Shown here: positions 51,371-61,274 of the stretch, one piece after another | How positions within the stretch are numbered: position 1 is the first letter of the stretch | Layout: every line of letters starts with the position of its first letter | Source of the DNA: Alistipes sp. | GTDB taxonomy: Bacteria; Bacteroidota; Bacteroidia; Bacteroidales; Rikenellaceae | DNA length: 64,000 bases | Reading direction: 5' to 3' | NCBI GenBank assembly: GCA_017483225.1 | Contig: JAFULF010000010.1 | Span: 1-64,000 of the forward strand | Translations under genes and position numbers: made by a program | Notes under the pieces: model-generated | Seen by the model: only the letters and a program-made list of their open reading frames with translations | Databases searched by the model: none | Told to the model about the DNA's origin: nothing

Positions 51371-52909
51371 ATGTCAAGAGAAGTAAGAGTTCGTTTTGCG
51401 CCATCCCCAACGGGCCCGCTCCATATCGGAGGTGTCCGCACGGCGTTATACAACTACCTTTTTGCCCGTCACCACGGCGGTAAGATGATTCTGCGTATCG
51501 AGGATACCGACTCGCAGCGTTTTGTGCCCGGTGCCGAGGAGTATATCATCGAGTCGCTGCGTTGGTGCGGTATCGAGATTGACGAGGGTGTCGGCTACGG
51601 AGGCCCTCACGCCCCATATCGTCAGAGCGAGCGCCGAGATATATACCTCAAATATGCCAAGCAGCTTGTAGAGGCAGGTTGGGCATACTACGCCTTCGAC
51701 ACTGCGGAGGAGCTCGATGCGCTGCGCAAGCAGTATGAGGAGCAGGGTAAGACCTTCGCCTACAACTACGCCGTGCGCACCACGTTGCCTACCTCGCTCT
51801 CGCTCTCGGCAGAGGAGGTCGAGCAGCGCATTGCCCGTGGCGATGTGTGGGTTGTGCGCTTCAAGATGCCTGAGAATGAGGTTGTTCGGATGCACGACCT
51901 GATTCGTGGCGATGTGGAGGTAAATACCTCTACGCTCGATGACAAGGTGCTCTATAAGTCGATAGATGCACTGCCTACATACCACCTCGCAAACATCGTC
52001 GATGACCATTTGATGGAGATTTCGCACGTGATACGTGGCGAGGAGTGGTTGCCGTCGTTGCCGCTGCACTATCTGCTCTACCGTGCCTTCGGTTGGAGCG
52101 ATTCGCAGCCGGAGTTTGCCCACCTGCCGCTGCTGTTGAAGCCTACGGGTGGCGGAAAGCTCTCCAAGCGTGATGGCGACAAGATGGGATTCCCTGTCTT
52201 CCCGCTCTATTGGGTGTCACCTACGGGCGAGACTGCTCACGGCTATCGTGAGGATGGCTACTTCCCGGAGGCCTTTATCAATATGTTGGCACTGCTGGGT
52301 TGGAATCCGGGCACGGAGCAGGAGATTTTCTCTATGCAGGAGTTGATTGATACCTTCTCGTTGGAGCGAGTGTCGAAGTCGGGCGCACGCTTCCAGCCTG
52401 ACAAGGCCAAGTGGTTCAATGCGCAGTATATGCACAATAAGAGCGCCGAGGAGTTGGCAGTGCTCTTCCAGCCGGTGCTGCGTGAGCACGGCGTGGAGGT
52501 GTCTGACGAGTTGGCGGGTCGTGCCGCATACATTATGCGTGAGCGTGCAACCTTCATCGGCGACCTGTGGGATTTGACCTCATACTTCTTCGTTGCCCCT
52601 GCCGAGTACGAGCAGAAGCAGATGAACAAGTATTGGAAGGGCGAGAACCCTGCCCGTCTGGCAGAGGTGCGTGAGGTGTTCGCCTCGATTGATGACTTCT
52701 CGCTCGAAAATACGGAGCGCATCGTGCACGGCTGGATTGAGCAGAAGGGCTACGGTATGGGTCAGATTATGAATACGTTGCGTCTGGCGCTTGTGGGCGC
52801 AGGCAAGGGCCCGGGTATGTACGACGTGACCTCGTTCCTCGGCAAGGAGGAGACGTTGCGCCGTATTGACTCGCTTCTGGCAAATGTTCGCCCTGTGGAT
52901 GTAGAGTAA
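51371..52909 (+). CDS. gltX: Glutamyl-tRNA synthetase
   Basis: The 512-residue class I synthetase has the HIGH motif as HIGG in [17 protein letters not shown] (11-27), RIEDTDSQR (near 42-50) and the KMSKS-type loop as KLSKRDGD (263-270), followed by a helical anticodon-binding domain. It charges tRNA-Glu, with glutamate contacting the PSPTG and EDTD regions. There is no sign of a GlnRS insertion. galM begins 13 bases after its stop. Confidence 0.96.
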   Translation: MSREVRVRFAPSPTGPLHIGGVRTALYNYLFARHHGGKMILRIEDTDSQRFVPGAEEYIIESLRWCGIEIDEGVGYGGPHAPYRQSERRDIYLKYAKQLVEAGWAYYAFDTAEELDALRKQYEEQGKTFAYNYAVRTTLPTSLSLSAEEVEQRIARGDVWVVRFKMPENEVVRMHDLIRGDVEVNTSTLDDKVLYKSIDALPTYHLANIVDDHLMEISHVIRGEEWLPSLPLHYLLYRAFGWSDSQPEFAHLPLLLKPTGGGKLSKRDGDKMGFPVFPLYWVSPTGETAHGYREDGYFPEAFINMLALLGWNPGTEQEIFSMQELIDTFSLERVSKSGARFQPDKAKWFNAQYMHNKSAEELAVLFQPVLREHGVEVSDELAGRAAYIMRERATFIGDLWDLTSYFFVAPAEYEQKQMNKYWKGENPARLAEVREVFASIDDFSLENTERIVHGWIEQKGYGMGQIMNTLRLALVGAGKGPGMYDVTSFLGKEETLRRIDSLLANVRPVDVE

Positions 52910-52922
52910 CGCTTCTGCCTCT

Positions 52923-53975
52923 ATGGAGATTCTGCAACATATCTGGGATGCTACGCCCGAGGGTGAGGCTATCGTCATCTATACGATGCGTAATGCGCTG
53001 GGTAGCGAGATTCAACTCTCGAACCTCGGCGCAGGTGTCGTGTCAGTGAAGTTTGCCGACCGCCGTGGCAATATAGATGACGTGGTGCTCGGCTATCGCT
53101 CGTCCAAGCACTATATGGGCGACCCTGCCTGCTGTGGCAAGAGCGTGGGTCGTGTGGCGGGCCGTATTGCCGATGGCCGTATGACGGTCGAGGGGGTGGA
53201 GTATTCGTTGGAGATAAACTGCGGTGTGAACCATATGCACGGCGCCTCCAAGAACTTCGCCAACCGCCTATGGGAGTCGAGTGTCGAGGGCAATCGTATC
53301 GTCTTTACCATCCTCTCGGAGGAGGGCGAGGGCGGCTATCCGCACGAGGTGGCGGCGCAGGCAATCTACGACTTCGACGACGAGAACAACTTCGAGATTA
53401 CCTACTTGGCCCGCAGTAGCGGTACCACGCCGGTAAACCTTACGAGCCACATCTATTGGAACCTTGCGGGCGAGTCGTCGGGAACGATTCTCGACCACTG
53501 CCTGCAACTCAATGCCTCGCAGACGCTCGAAGTGAATGAACGACAGGTGCCTACGGGCCGACTGCTTGATGTGGAGGGTACGGCTCTGGATTTCCGCACC
53601 GCACGCCGTCTGGGCGATGGTATTGGCGACGAGTTCAACCGCATACGTGAGTATCGGGGCTATGACCACTACCTGATTGTTGATGGCTGGCGCAAGAATA
53701 TTCTGGGCGAGGTCGGAATCCTCTCGGAGCCTAACAGCGGCCGTAGGGTAGAGATTCTCTCCTCACAGCCGGGCTGTATGCTCTACACGGGCAATGGTAT
53801 GTCGGGCGGTTGTCCGGAGACCAAGTCGGGCGGTCGCTATGTCGATTATGCCGGCGTGGCCATTGAGTGTCAGGGTTATCCCGATGCTGTGAATCATCCA
53901 GAGTTTCCGACGGTACTATTACAGGAGGGCGAGTTATATTGCCAGAAGATTGTGTATCGGTTGCGGGCGGAATAA
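52923..53975 (+). CDS. galM: Aldose 1-epimerase
   Basis: The 350-residue beta-sandwich enzyme interconverts alpha and beta sugar anomers, classically galactose. It has GKSVGRVAGRIADGRM (near 73-88), NHMHGASKNFANRLWE (near 102-117, with a substrate His), VNLTSHIYWNLAG (near 172-184, catalytic-acid His) and late VAIECQGYPDAVN (near 318-330, with the catalytic-base Glu). There is no signal peptide. It follows gltX by 13 bases, probably for transcription rather than function. galK, its pathway partner, lies about 6 kb away on the other strand. Confidence 0.92.
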   Translation: MEILQHIWDATPEGEAIVIYTMRNALGSEIQLSNLGAGVVSVKFADRRGNIDDVVLGYRSSKHYMGDPACCGKSVGRVAGRIADGRMTVEGVEYSLEINCGVNHMHGASKNFANRLWESSVEGNRIVFTILSEEGEGGYPHEVAAQAIYDFDDENNFEITYLARSSGTTPVNLTSHIYWNLAGESSGTILDHCLQLNASQTLEVNERQVPTGRLLDVEGTALDFRTARRLGDGIGDEFNRIREYRGYDHYLIVDGWRKNILGEVGILSEPNSGRRVEILSSQPGCMLYTGNGMSGGCPETKSGGRYVDYAGVAIECQGYPDAVNHPEFPTVLLQEGELYCQKIVYRLRAE

Positions 53976-53994
53976 TCCCCTGATTTATATAATA

Positions 53995-54030
53995 CGAGGC
54001 TGTCAGAACCCACAAAGTCTGACAGCCTCG
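53995..54030. terminator. Terminator between convergent galM and glgB
   Basis: A perfect 13-bp stem CGAGGCTGTCAGA / TCTGACAGCCTCG (53995-54007 with 54018-54030), with T-rich DNA on the plus side. Confidence 0.88.
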
Positions 54031-54053
54031 TTTGTTTGTCTCGCTCGCCTCTC

Positions 54054-56087
54054 TTACCTGTGCCAGCGCAGTACCGTGGCCGTGCGTGAGGTGTTGTATA
54101 GGCGTATGTAGTGGTGCAGGTTGCCATTCTCGTCACGCTCCGAGTAGGAGAAGTGCTCGCCGTCAATCTGCTGGCGTGCCTGCCCTCCGAAGCGGGCCTC
54201 GTCGGTCGAGAGCTCGATGGTGTATTTGCCTGCACGAGGTACCTCGGTGATGTAGCCCGGTATGGAGGCGGTAGGGTGCCAGTTGAATACAAAGAGCAGG
54301 TTGCGGTGCGAGAAGACCAGCGTCTTGTTGTCGTGGTCGGTGTTCCACTTCCACGGGTAGCCATCCTGCAACACCTTGTATCGCTTCACCAGACGTATCA
54401 TCGCCTTGTCGAACTCGCCGAGGTACGAGTAGCGCAGGAAGCCGTTGTCGGCGAGCGACCACTGACGGCGTGCGTGCGCATAACTCCAATCGTTGCCCTC
54501 ACGAGGGAAGTCAATCCACTCCGGATGTCCAAACTCGTTGCCCATAAAGTTGAGGTAGGCATCTCCGCCGGTCGATATGGTCATCAGTCGAATCATCTTG
54601 TGCAGGGCCATACCTCGCTCTACGACAAGGTTTTCGGAGGCTCGGTTCATTGCGAAGTACATCTCCTTGTCCATCAGGCGGAAGGCGATGGTCTTGTCGC
54701 CCACCAGCGCTTGGTCGTGTGACTCGGCGTATGCCACGGTCTTGACCCCCGGCAGGCGGGAGGTCATTATGCCCCACATCTCGTCGAGGTTCCACTCCTC
54801 GTCGGGGATATCCTTCAACAGCTTAATCCAGAAGTCGGGTATCGCCATACCCAGACGGTAGTCGAAGCCTATGCCGCCATCCTCTATCGGGTGGCACATT
54901 CCCGGCATACCGCTCACATCCTCGGCGATGGTTATGGCATCGGGCTTTATCTCGTGAATCAGACGATTTGCCAGCGTCAGATATACCAGCGCATCACGGT
55001 TTACCCCCTCGTCGAAGAACTTCTCACGGGCATCGAAGTCAGTGTAGCCGTGGTGGTGGTAAATCATCGAGGTCACACCGTCGAAGCGGTAGCCGTCGAA
55101 GTGGAACTCGTCCATCCAATACTTCACATTCGAGAGCAGGAAGTGCTCCACCTCCCGCTTGCCGTAGTCGAAGGTCTTGGAGTCCCAATATTGCTGGTAG
55201 CCCGCACCGCCCTCCTTCGAGTAGAGGTGCTGTGAGCCGTCGAGCTCGTTGATGCCCTCGTTGATGTTCTTGACGTAGTGGGCGTGTACCAAGTCCATAA
55301 TTACGGCTATGCCCATCGAGTGGGCCTTGCGCACAAGCGACTTCAACTCCTCCGGCGTGCCGAAGCGTGAGGATGGTGCGAAGAAGCTGGATACGTGGTA
55401 TCCGAAGGAGCCGTAGTAGGGGTGCTCGGCGACAGCCATAACCTGTATGGCGTTGTAGCCGTCACGGCGCACACGTGGCAGAATCTTCTTCTCGAACTCG
55501 GCGTATGTGCCTACGCCCTCCTTCTCCTGCGCCATACCGACGTGGGTCTCGTAGATGAGCAGTGGCGAGCAGTGCTTCGCTGTATCGAAGTTATCTCCCT
55601 GCCAATCAAACGGTTGCGGAATCCAGAATTGGGCCGTGTAGTTTTTGCTCTGCTCATCCTGCACGACACGTGTTGCATACGCAGGTATGCGGTCGAGCCA
55701 GCCGTTGGCTCCGTGCACGTGGAGTTTGTAGAGCGAGCCGTGTGTGAGGCGGTACTCGTACATCGCATCAGGCAGGAAGATGCTCCACACGCCCTGCGCA
55801 TCCTTGTTGAGTCGCAGTTGGGTGCGTTGCCAGCCGTTGAAGTCGCCGAAGATATAGACATCATACGCCTCCGGCAGCCACTCTCTGAACCACCAGCCCG
55901 ACATATACTCGTCATACTGCCAGCCGAAGTAGTGATAGCCGTTGGCATAATCGACAATCGAGCCACACGAGCTCTCCATACCTGCCAGCCTCTCTCTGTA
56001 TAGTGAGTGTCGCAGTTCTATCTCCTGCTCCACGGGTGCCAGCCACTCGTCCTGTGCGACCATTCGCAGTTGTTCCTTGCTCTTCAT
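54054..56087 (-). CDS. glgB: 1,4-alpha-glucan branching enzyme, eukaryote-like GH13_8 type
   Basis: The 677-residue enzyme introduces alpha-1,6 branches into glycogen. A CBM48-like domain comes first (YDVYIFGDFNGWQRTQLRL, near 75-93). The GH13 catalytic barrel then shows Asp336 in FDGYRFDGVTSMIYHHHG, Glu389 in ITIAEDVSG and Asp458 in AESHDQALVGDK. The GVTSMIYHHHG and SHDQALVGDKT strings are those of the eukaryotic and GH13_8 group rather than the E. coli GlgB type, a choice known in some Bacteroidota. It has no signal peptide and acts in the cytosol. No other glycogen genes adjoin it. Confidence 0.93.
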   Translation of the reverse strand: MKSKEQLRMVAQDEWLAPVEQEIELRHSLYRERLAGMESSCGSIVDYANGYHYFGWQYDEYMSGWWFREWLPEAYDVYIFGDFNGWQRTQLRLNKDAQGVWSIFLPDAMYEYRLTHGSLYKLHVHGANGWLDRIPAYATRVVQDEQSKNYTAQFWIPQPFDWQGDNFDTAKHCSPLLIYETHVGMAQEKEGVGTYAEFEKKILPRVRRDGYNAIQVMAVAEHPYYGSFGYHVSSFFAPSSRFGTPEELKSLVRKAHSMGIAVIMDLVHAHYVKNINEGINELDGSQHLYSKEGGAGYQQYWDSKTFDYGKREVEHFLLSNVKYWMDEFHFDGYRFDGVTSMIYHHHGYTDFDAREKFFDEGVNRDALVYLTLANRLIHEIKPDAITIAEDVSGMPGMCHPIEDGGIGFDYRLGMAIPDFWIKLLKDIPDEEWNLDEMWGIMTSRLPGVKTVAYAESHDQALVGDKTIAFRLMDKEMYFAMNRASENLVVERGMALHKMIRLMTISTGGDAYLNFMGNEFGHPEWIDFPREGNDWSYAHARRQWSLADNGFLRYSYLGEFDKAMIRLVKRYKVLQDGYPWKWNTDHDNKTLVFSHRNLLFVFNWHPTASIPGYITEVPRAGKYTIELSTDEARFGGQARQQIDGEHFSYSERDENGNLHHYIRLYNTSRTATVLRWHR

Positions 56088-56126
56088 AGCCTAAAACGAT
56101 TAAACCTATATAAATATTAAAAACAG

Positions 56127-57224
56127 TTAGAATCCGAGGTATTTGCTCTTCGGAAGCAGTGATATGAGCCACGCACACAGGGCGCAGATGGCGAAGGTCA
56201 GCACCGCCGAGAGCAGTATCAGATACTGCGAGGCCAGCCCCCAGCCCGATACGATGGCAAATACCGCACCGAGAACGAAGATGTGCATCAGGTAGATGCC
56301 GTAGCTTACCTTCGATATGCGCTTTACGACGGAGTAGAGTGCTCCCGTGTGGTTTATCTTCTTGAATATGAGGAACAGCGCCAGAGCAGTCATCGCCACG
56401 CCCGTCGAGCAGAATCGCCAGCTCTGCTCCATCTGTACCACAAGGTCGATGCTATCGCTCACCGGGTACTCGGTAGGAATCTGCGAGTAGAACCACCCTG
56501 CTGTGAGGGCATATCCCGCCACGTATGCAGGTATGGCTATGGCGAGGGTCTTGCGCCACGACCAATCTACGTATGTGCGGATGTAGTGACCCGCCACGAC
56601 GTAACCCATAAAGCCGCTGACGTAGTATAGCGTTCCAAACTCATTCCAGTTGCACTCGCCCCACACCTCGGCACGGCCGTAGAGGGCGATGGCTGCCTGA
56701 TGCAGAAATGGCACGAGGGTAGAGAGTGCCCACAGAGCGAGGAACCACTCTTCGCCACGCTTGGATACACGCTCTATCCACGGCGAGAATATCGGCATAG
56801 CGATATATATGCCCACGAGCATATATACAAACCAGAGGTGTCCGCTGTGCATATTGAAGTTCAGCAGCAGGTTTTTAAGGTTGCCTACGGCATCAATCTC
56901 GCCACCACTGCCCCAAGCGGGTACTACGGCGTAGAGGATGCTCCAAATGGCCAGAGGGATGATGATGCGGGAGAACCTGCGACGGAAGAAACCCTCGACG
57001 GAGCCCTGCACGGGGAAGAGCAGATAGCTCGATGTGAGGATGAAGAGCGGTACCGCACAGCGCAGTGCCGAGTCGATGAGCGTCACCCACAGGGCATCCG
57101 TGGCGTTGGCTATATAGGCACCATTGCCACCGAGGTAGAGTGGCTCGCAAGCGTGTACAAGTATCACCATAAAGCAGGCGGCAACACGCAGATAATCCAA
57201 AAATACTATTCGTTGATTCTCCAT
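56127..57224 (-). CDS. Membrane acyltransferase of the acyltransferase-3 family
   Basis: From the ATG at 57224 the protein has 365 residues and about 10 hydrophobic segments. It opens with RIVFLDYLRVAACFMVILVHA (5-25), in which the R-x10-H pattern is the family's catalytic signature. Later it has LFILTSSYLLFPVQGSVEGFFRRRFSRIIIP (near 59-89), where the FxxRRxxRIxxP run is typical. It transfers acyl groups to cell-surface sugars; acceptor unknown. It lies 39 bases upstream of glgB on the same strand, but it has its own promoter, and a terminator precedes it. Confidence 0.87.
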   Translation of the reverse strand: MENQRIVFLDYLRVAACFMVILVHACEPLYLGGNGAYIANATDALWVTLIDSALRCAVPLFILTSSYLLFPVQGSVEGFFRRRFSRIIIPLAIWSILYAVVPAWGSGGEIDAVGNLKNLLLNFNMHSGHLWFVYMLVGIYIAMPIFSPWIERVSKRGEEWFLALWALSTLVPFLHQAAIALYGRAEVWGECNWNEFGTLYYVSGFMGYVVAGHYIRTYVDWSWRKTLAIAIPAYVAGYALTAGWFYSQIPTEYPVSDSIDLVVQMEQSWRFCSTGVAMTALALFLIFKKINHTGALYSVVKRISKVSYGIYLMHIFVLGAVFAIVSGWGLASQYLILLSAVLTFAICALCAWLISLLPKSKYLGF

Positions 57225-57246
57225 TGTTGATACTGATTTGTTTAGA

Positions 57247-57277
57247 CAAATATAGGAAAAAAATAGCGCAAAAGCAA
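57247..57277 (-). promoter_or_regulatory. Promoter of the acyltransferase gene
   Basis: On the minus strand TTG (57275-57277), 20 bases, then TATATTTG (57247-57254), 22 bases before the ATG at 57224. It supports that start over upstream in-frame codons. Confidence 0.75.
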
Positions 57278-57294
57278 CAATATGCCGCAAATAA

Positions 57295-57328
57295 TATAGG
57301 GTTGCCGAACTTCTCCGACAACCCTATA
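57295..57328 (-). terminator. Terminator after the GH13 lipoprotein gene
   Basis: A 10-bp stem TATAGGGTTG / CAACCCTATA (57295-57304 with 57319-57328), extended by an inner CG pair, about 30 bases past the stop at 57359. Confidence 0.7.
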
Positions 57329-57358
57329 CAATCTCAAACCTAACTTATGCCCTGAAAC

Positions 57359-59914
57359 TTACTCCTTTACCAAGATTACGAACTGGTTTGGAGCGAGTGC
57401 TGCGGTGTATGTCTCGCCCAGAGTAACCTCTGCCCCCGAGATAAGATTCTTCCACTTTCCGGTCGAAGGGGTCTTGATGTCGGTCGAGGTGCTCTGCGAG
57501 GAGAAGTTGGCAACCATAATTACCTTCTCCATCACCAGAATCTTGCTACCCATATCGTTAGGGCCTACCTTCCAAGTGGTAACCGGCACATTGTCCAGAC
57601 CATAGATGTCGGCCTCGTGGTCGTTGCGGAACTTCAACACCTTCGAGAGTGTGTTGTATATCTCCTTGCGGAGCGGGTCGTCGAAGTAGTCCCAGCGGAT
57701 AGGCTTGCGGTGTGTGCGGTAGTCGCCGAGCACGCCATTCTCGTTGGAGTTGATGGAGAAGTCGTAGCCCAGCTCGCCAAACTGCCACAACATACTTGGG
57801 TATGGCGTGAGGAAGTGGAAGGCATAGACCGCCTGCAAGCGTGGCGAGATTACCGACCAGTCGTTCTTAATCCAGCTGTCGCCGTATGTTATAGCCTTGT
57901 ATGCGATGCGCTCCTCGTCGTGGGTCTCGATGTTGTTGATACGACCACGCTTGAAGTCTGAGAAGCTGCTTTTCGGAGCCCATCCCATCACGCTCTCCAT
58001 ATAGCCTTCCATCTGGTTGTTGTTCCAGCAGAGTGCGCCCACCTCGTTGTAGAGCTTGCTCTCCTCCGCTTGGTCGCAGAAGTGCTCGAAGATGATGTAG
58101 GCATCCTCGCTCACCTCACGGATGGCACGTGCATAGTCGCAGAGGATTTCGATACGCTCGGCACTGTATCCGCTGGCAGCATACGAACTTGGGTTCTGCA
58201 CCAGACCCTTCGTGAGGTCGAAGCGGAAACCATCCACCTTGTACTCCTCCAACCAATATTTGAGCACATCCTTGAAGTACTCGCGGGTCTTTGGATAGGT
58301 GTGCTTGAAGTCGTGATATACGCTGAAATCGTGCGGAGCGTCCACGTTGAAGAATGGGTTGTCCTGCGCAGTCTTGTTGGCTGCCGAGTTCCACCACATC
58401 TTCGCCCAAGGGAACTGGCCCGTTGCGTGGTTGAATACTACGTCGAGGATTACGGCGATGCCTCGCTTGTGGCACTCGTCGATGAACTGTTTGTAGTCGG
58501 CCACCGTACCATAGGCCTTGTCGGCAGCGAAGTAGAAGCAAGGGTTGTATCCCCACGAGTCGTTGCCGTCAAACTCCTGAATAGGCATCAGCTCGATGGC
58601 GTTTATGCCGAGGTTCTCGAAGTAGTCGAGTTGTCCGGTTACGGCCTTGATTGTGCGGAAGATGGTGAAGTCACGCACGAGCAACTCGTAGATTGCGAGC
58701 GAGTTCTCGGCAGGACGGTCGAAATCCGTAACCTCCCACGAATAGACCTCCGGCGTAGTGTTGAATACCGATACGATGTCGGTGGTGTAGTCGGCAGGGT
58801 ATGCTTTGAGGTTCGGATATACCGACGATTCAATCCACTTGTCGTTCCACGGGTCGAGAATCTTCGTTGCGTAAGGGTCGCCAACCTTGATTGTCGAATC
58901 CACGAGGAATTGGTATCCATACTCCGTGTTTGGCTCCAAACCATCTACGGTGACCCAGAAGTAGTCGCCGTCACGCATCATCGAGTGCTTGTTGGTAGGG
59001 GCGTAGTTGTTGAAGTCGCCGAGCAGAATCACCGACTGCTTGCCCGGTGCGTAGAGTACGAATGTCGCCTCATCGCCATTGACCGTCACACCCTCCTTGG
59101 CACCTGCCGGACGAGCCTGCTCCTGCGTGGTGTTGAGGACTGCTACGTTGATGCTGTCCTCCACGGTGTCGGCACCATCGGTCGCCGTCGCCTTGAATAC
59201 GATATCCTCGTATGTGGTGGTTGTGTATTGATAGGTGAGGTCGCCACCCTCTACGGTTTTGAGTAACTCGTCATTCTTGTAGAGCGACACCTCGGTAGCA
59301 TCTGCCGACGCTACGGTGATGGTGTAGATGGCATTGTGTTTGAGCAGAGCACGGTCTGTCGGGTTGGTAATCTTCACGGCAAGTCCCGACTCGAACAGCT
59401 CGACGAAGATGTCGTTGCCGTTATCCTTCATCTCCTTGGCGCCGTCTGCCGAGCGGAATACGAATGCCAGATGTGTAATCTGCTCAGCATCGCTTACGCC
59501 GTAGAAGGCACGAGGGCCACCCGTGATTGTGAGGGTGTAGGTGTTGTTTGCCACTCTGGTCAGCTTGCAGTCGTTGTCGTTTACATTCCAATCGTGCTTC
59601 ACGTGCTTCCAGTCGCCCGGGCCCGTGCTCGCCGTGGTCAAAACGCCGGTGTGGGCATATACGTCGCCCGTGTAGTTATCCAAGCCCGTGCCTGCAGCGT
59701 TGATAATCACCAGAACATCCTTGTCAAAGTCCTCGGTGATAAATGTAGGGGTCGTCGAGATGAGAGGCGCTTGGTTTGTGATTAGCTCTGGTGGTGGCAG
59801 CTCGCCGTTACCGTTGCCATTGCCATTGCCGTTGTTGGGAAGGTCTCCCGGCTCGCATCCTATGCAGGCGACAATCATCGCCGCAAGGATAAGCAAAAGA
59901 TTAAATTTTTTCAT
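57359..59914 (-). CDS. Surface GH13 alpha-amylase-type lipoprotein
   Basis: The 851-residue lipoprotein has its lipid Cys at about 17 (MIVAC), then an Asn-Gly repeat linker. Next come two or more beta domains: a module with RAFYGVSDAEQITHLAFVFRSADG (near 136-159), an Ig-like one, and a CBM48-like one with ATFVLYAPGKQSVILLGDFNN (near 284-304). The GH13 barrel follows with Asp566 (DGFRFDLTKG), Glu610 (YIIFEHFCD) and Asp666 (IETHDEER) as the catalytic triad. It should cleave alpha-1,4 or alpha-1,6 glucans at the cell surface, the job of SusG. The sus-like operon at 4.6-12.3 kb has no enzyme of its own, so this may be its partner; that is inference. Confidence 0.88.
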   Translation of the reverse strand: MKKFNLLLILAAMIVACIGCEPGDLPNNGNGNGNGNGELPPPELITNQAPLISTTPTFITEDFDKDVLVIINAAGTGLDNYTGDVYAHTGVLTTASTGPGDWKHVKHDWNVNDNDCKLTRVANNTYTLTITGGPRAFYGVSDAEQITHLAFVFRSADGAKEMKDNGNDIFVELFESGLAVKITNPTDRALLKHNAIYTITVASADATEVSLYKNDELLKTVEGGDLTYQYTTTTYEDIVFKATATDGADTVEDSINVAVLNTTQEQARPAGAKEGVTVNGDEATFVLYAPGKQSVILLGDFNNYAPTNKHSMMRDGDYFWVTVDGLEPNTEYGYQFLVDSTIKVGDPYATKILDPWNDKWIESSVYPNLKAYPADYTTDIVSVFNTTPEVYSWEVTDFDRPAENSLAIYELLVRDFTIFRTIKAVTGQLDYFENLGINAIELMPIQEFDGNDSWGYNPCFYFAADKAYGTVADYKQFIDECHKRGIAVILDVVFNHATGQFPWAKMWWNSAANKTAQDNPFFNVDAPHDFSVYHDFKHTYPKTREYFKDVLKYWLEEYKVDGFRFDLTKGLVQNPSSYAASGYSAERIEILCDYARAIREVSEDAYIIFEHFCDQAEESKLYNEVGALCWNNNQMEGYMESVMGWAPKSSFSDFKRGRINNIETHDEERIAYKAITYGDSWIKNDWSVISPRLQAVYAFHFLTPYPSMLWQFGELGYDFSINSNENGVLGDYRTHRKPIRWDYFDDPLRKEIYNTLSKVLKFRNDHEADIYGLDNVPVTTWKVGPNDMGSKILVMEKVIMVANFSSQSTSTDIKTPSTGKWKNLISGAEVTLGETYTAALAPNQFVILVKE

Positions 59915-60006
59915 AGTTAGTTTTAGATGTTTATTTGTTGTTCTTTTTAATGATTCTCATTAAAATCCTCAGCAAGGTATTCCAAAACATCCTCTCCTGC
60001 AACGAA

Positions 60007-60045
60007 AAAACCGCCACATCCATAAAAAAGGTTGTGAGCGGTTTT
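60007..60045 (-). terminator. Terminator after galK
   Basis: An 8-bp stem AAAACCGC / GCGGTTTT (60007-60014 with 60038-60045) followed on the minus strand by T6, about 55 bases past the galK stop. Confidence 0.75.
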
Positions 60046-60101
60046 ATAAAATATATGAGTGGGAAGCGGCTCTCTATCCTGCCTCCTCCCTCCTGTGAAT
60101 C

Positions 60102-61235
60102 TTACAGTGCGCTTGCGCCCTGCGAGATTACTACCGGATATACCTTTGGTGCGTGTCCGTACTTGGCGGTAAATGCCTCCACGGCACGGGCGATAAATCC
60201 CTCGTAGTCGGCCTCACGAACAAGGTTGATGGTGCAGCCGCCGAAGCCGCCACCCATAATGCGTGAGCCGGTAACGCCGCACTCCTGAGCCACCTCCACG
60301 AGGAAGTCTAACTCCTCGCAAGATACCTCGTAGTCACGTGAGAGGCCCCAGTGGGTCGCATACATACGCTCGCCGACGGTCTCGTAGTCGTCCTTCTCCA
60401 ACGCCTCGCAGACATCCATCACACGCTGCTCCTCGCCGATGACGTAGCGAGCACGCATATAATCCTCCTCCGAGATTCTATCCTTTATAGCCTCCAACTG
60501 CTCCATCGTTGCGCCACGCAGGAACTCCTGACCGAGTACGGCAGCCACTCTCTCGCAAGAGTTGCGGCGGTCGTTGTATGGCGAGCCTACGAGCTCGTGC
60601 TTCACGCAGGAGTTGAGCAGTACCAGACGGTAGCCGTGCTTCTCCGGCGCAAATGGAAAGTAGTGGTACTCCATCGAGCGGCAATCCAGACGCATCAGAT
60701 GTCCCTCCTTGCCGAATACCGATGCGAATTGGTCCATAATACCGCACTTCACACCGCAATAGTTGTGCTCGGTAGATTGTCCTACACGTGCCAACTCGAA
60801 CTTATCCAAGCCGCAGTTGTAGAGCAGGTTAAGCGCATTTGCGAAGGTCGATTCGAGGGCTGCCGATGATGAGAGGCCTGCGCCCAGAGGCACGTCGCCG
60901 GCAAATACGGTGTCGAAGCCGCCGATAACGCCGCCACGCTTCTGAATCTCACGACATACGCCGAAGATGTAGCGGGCCCACGACTGCTCCGGAGCATCCT
61001 CTTCGTTGAGGCCGAATACAGCCTCCTCGTCGAGGTCGAGCGAGTAGGCCTTTACACGAGGCTCGTTGGCGGGGCGTATAGCTGCCACGATACCCTTGTC
61101 GATAGCTCCCGGAAATACAAAGCCGCCGTTGTAGTCGGTGTGCTCTCCGATGAGGTTGATACGGCCCGGAGATTTGAAGAGTTTGGCTCCTGCGCCATAG
61201 AGTTCTGCGAATTTTTCACTTACCTTGGTTATCAT
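60102..61235 (-). CDS. galK: Galactokinase
   Basis: The 377-residue GHMP kinase phosphorylates galactose at C1. It has the galactokinase signature GRINLIGEHTDYNGGFVFP (25-43), the ATP loop PLGAGLSSSAALE (near 115-127), and the C-terminal GSRIMGGGFGGCTINLV (near 326-342). The gene ends 55 bases before a terminator and begins 39 bases after thiL, which may place it at the end of the hpt-queE-ftsB-thiL transcript. It works with GalM in galactose entry; galT is not in the window. Confidence 0.95.
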   Translation of the reverse strand: MITKVSEKFAELYGAGAKLFKSPGRINLIGEHTDYNGGFVFPGAIDKGIVAAIRPANEPRVKAYSLDLDEEAVFGLNEEDAPEQSWARYIFGVCREIQKRGGVIGGFDTVFAGDVPLGAGLSSSAALESTFANALNLLYNCGLDKFELARVGQSTEHNYCGVKCGIMDQFASVFGKEGHLMRLDCRSMEYHYFPFAPEKHGYRLVLLNSCVKHELVGSPYNDRRNSCERVAAVLGQEFLRGATMEQLEAIKDRISEEDYMRARYVIGEEQRVMDVCEALEKDDYETVGERMYATHWGLSRDYEVSCEELDFLVEVAQECGVTGSRIMGGGFGGCTINLVREADYEGFIARAVEAFTAKYGHAPKVYPVVISQGASAL

Positions 61236-61274
61236 TGTAGTAGATTTTAAGTTTGCTTATATAATTATATACAA

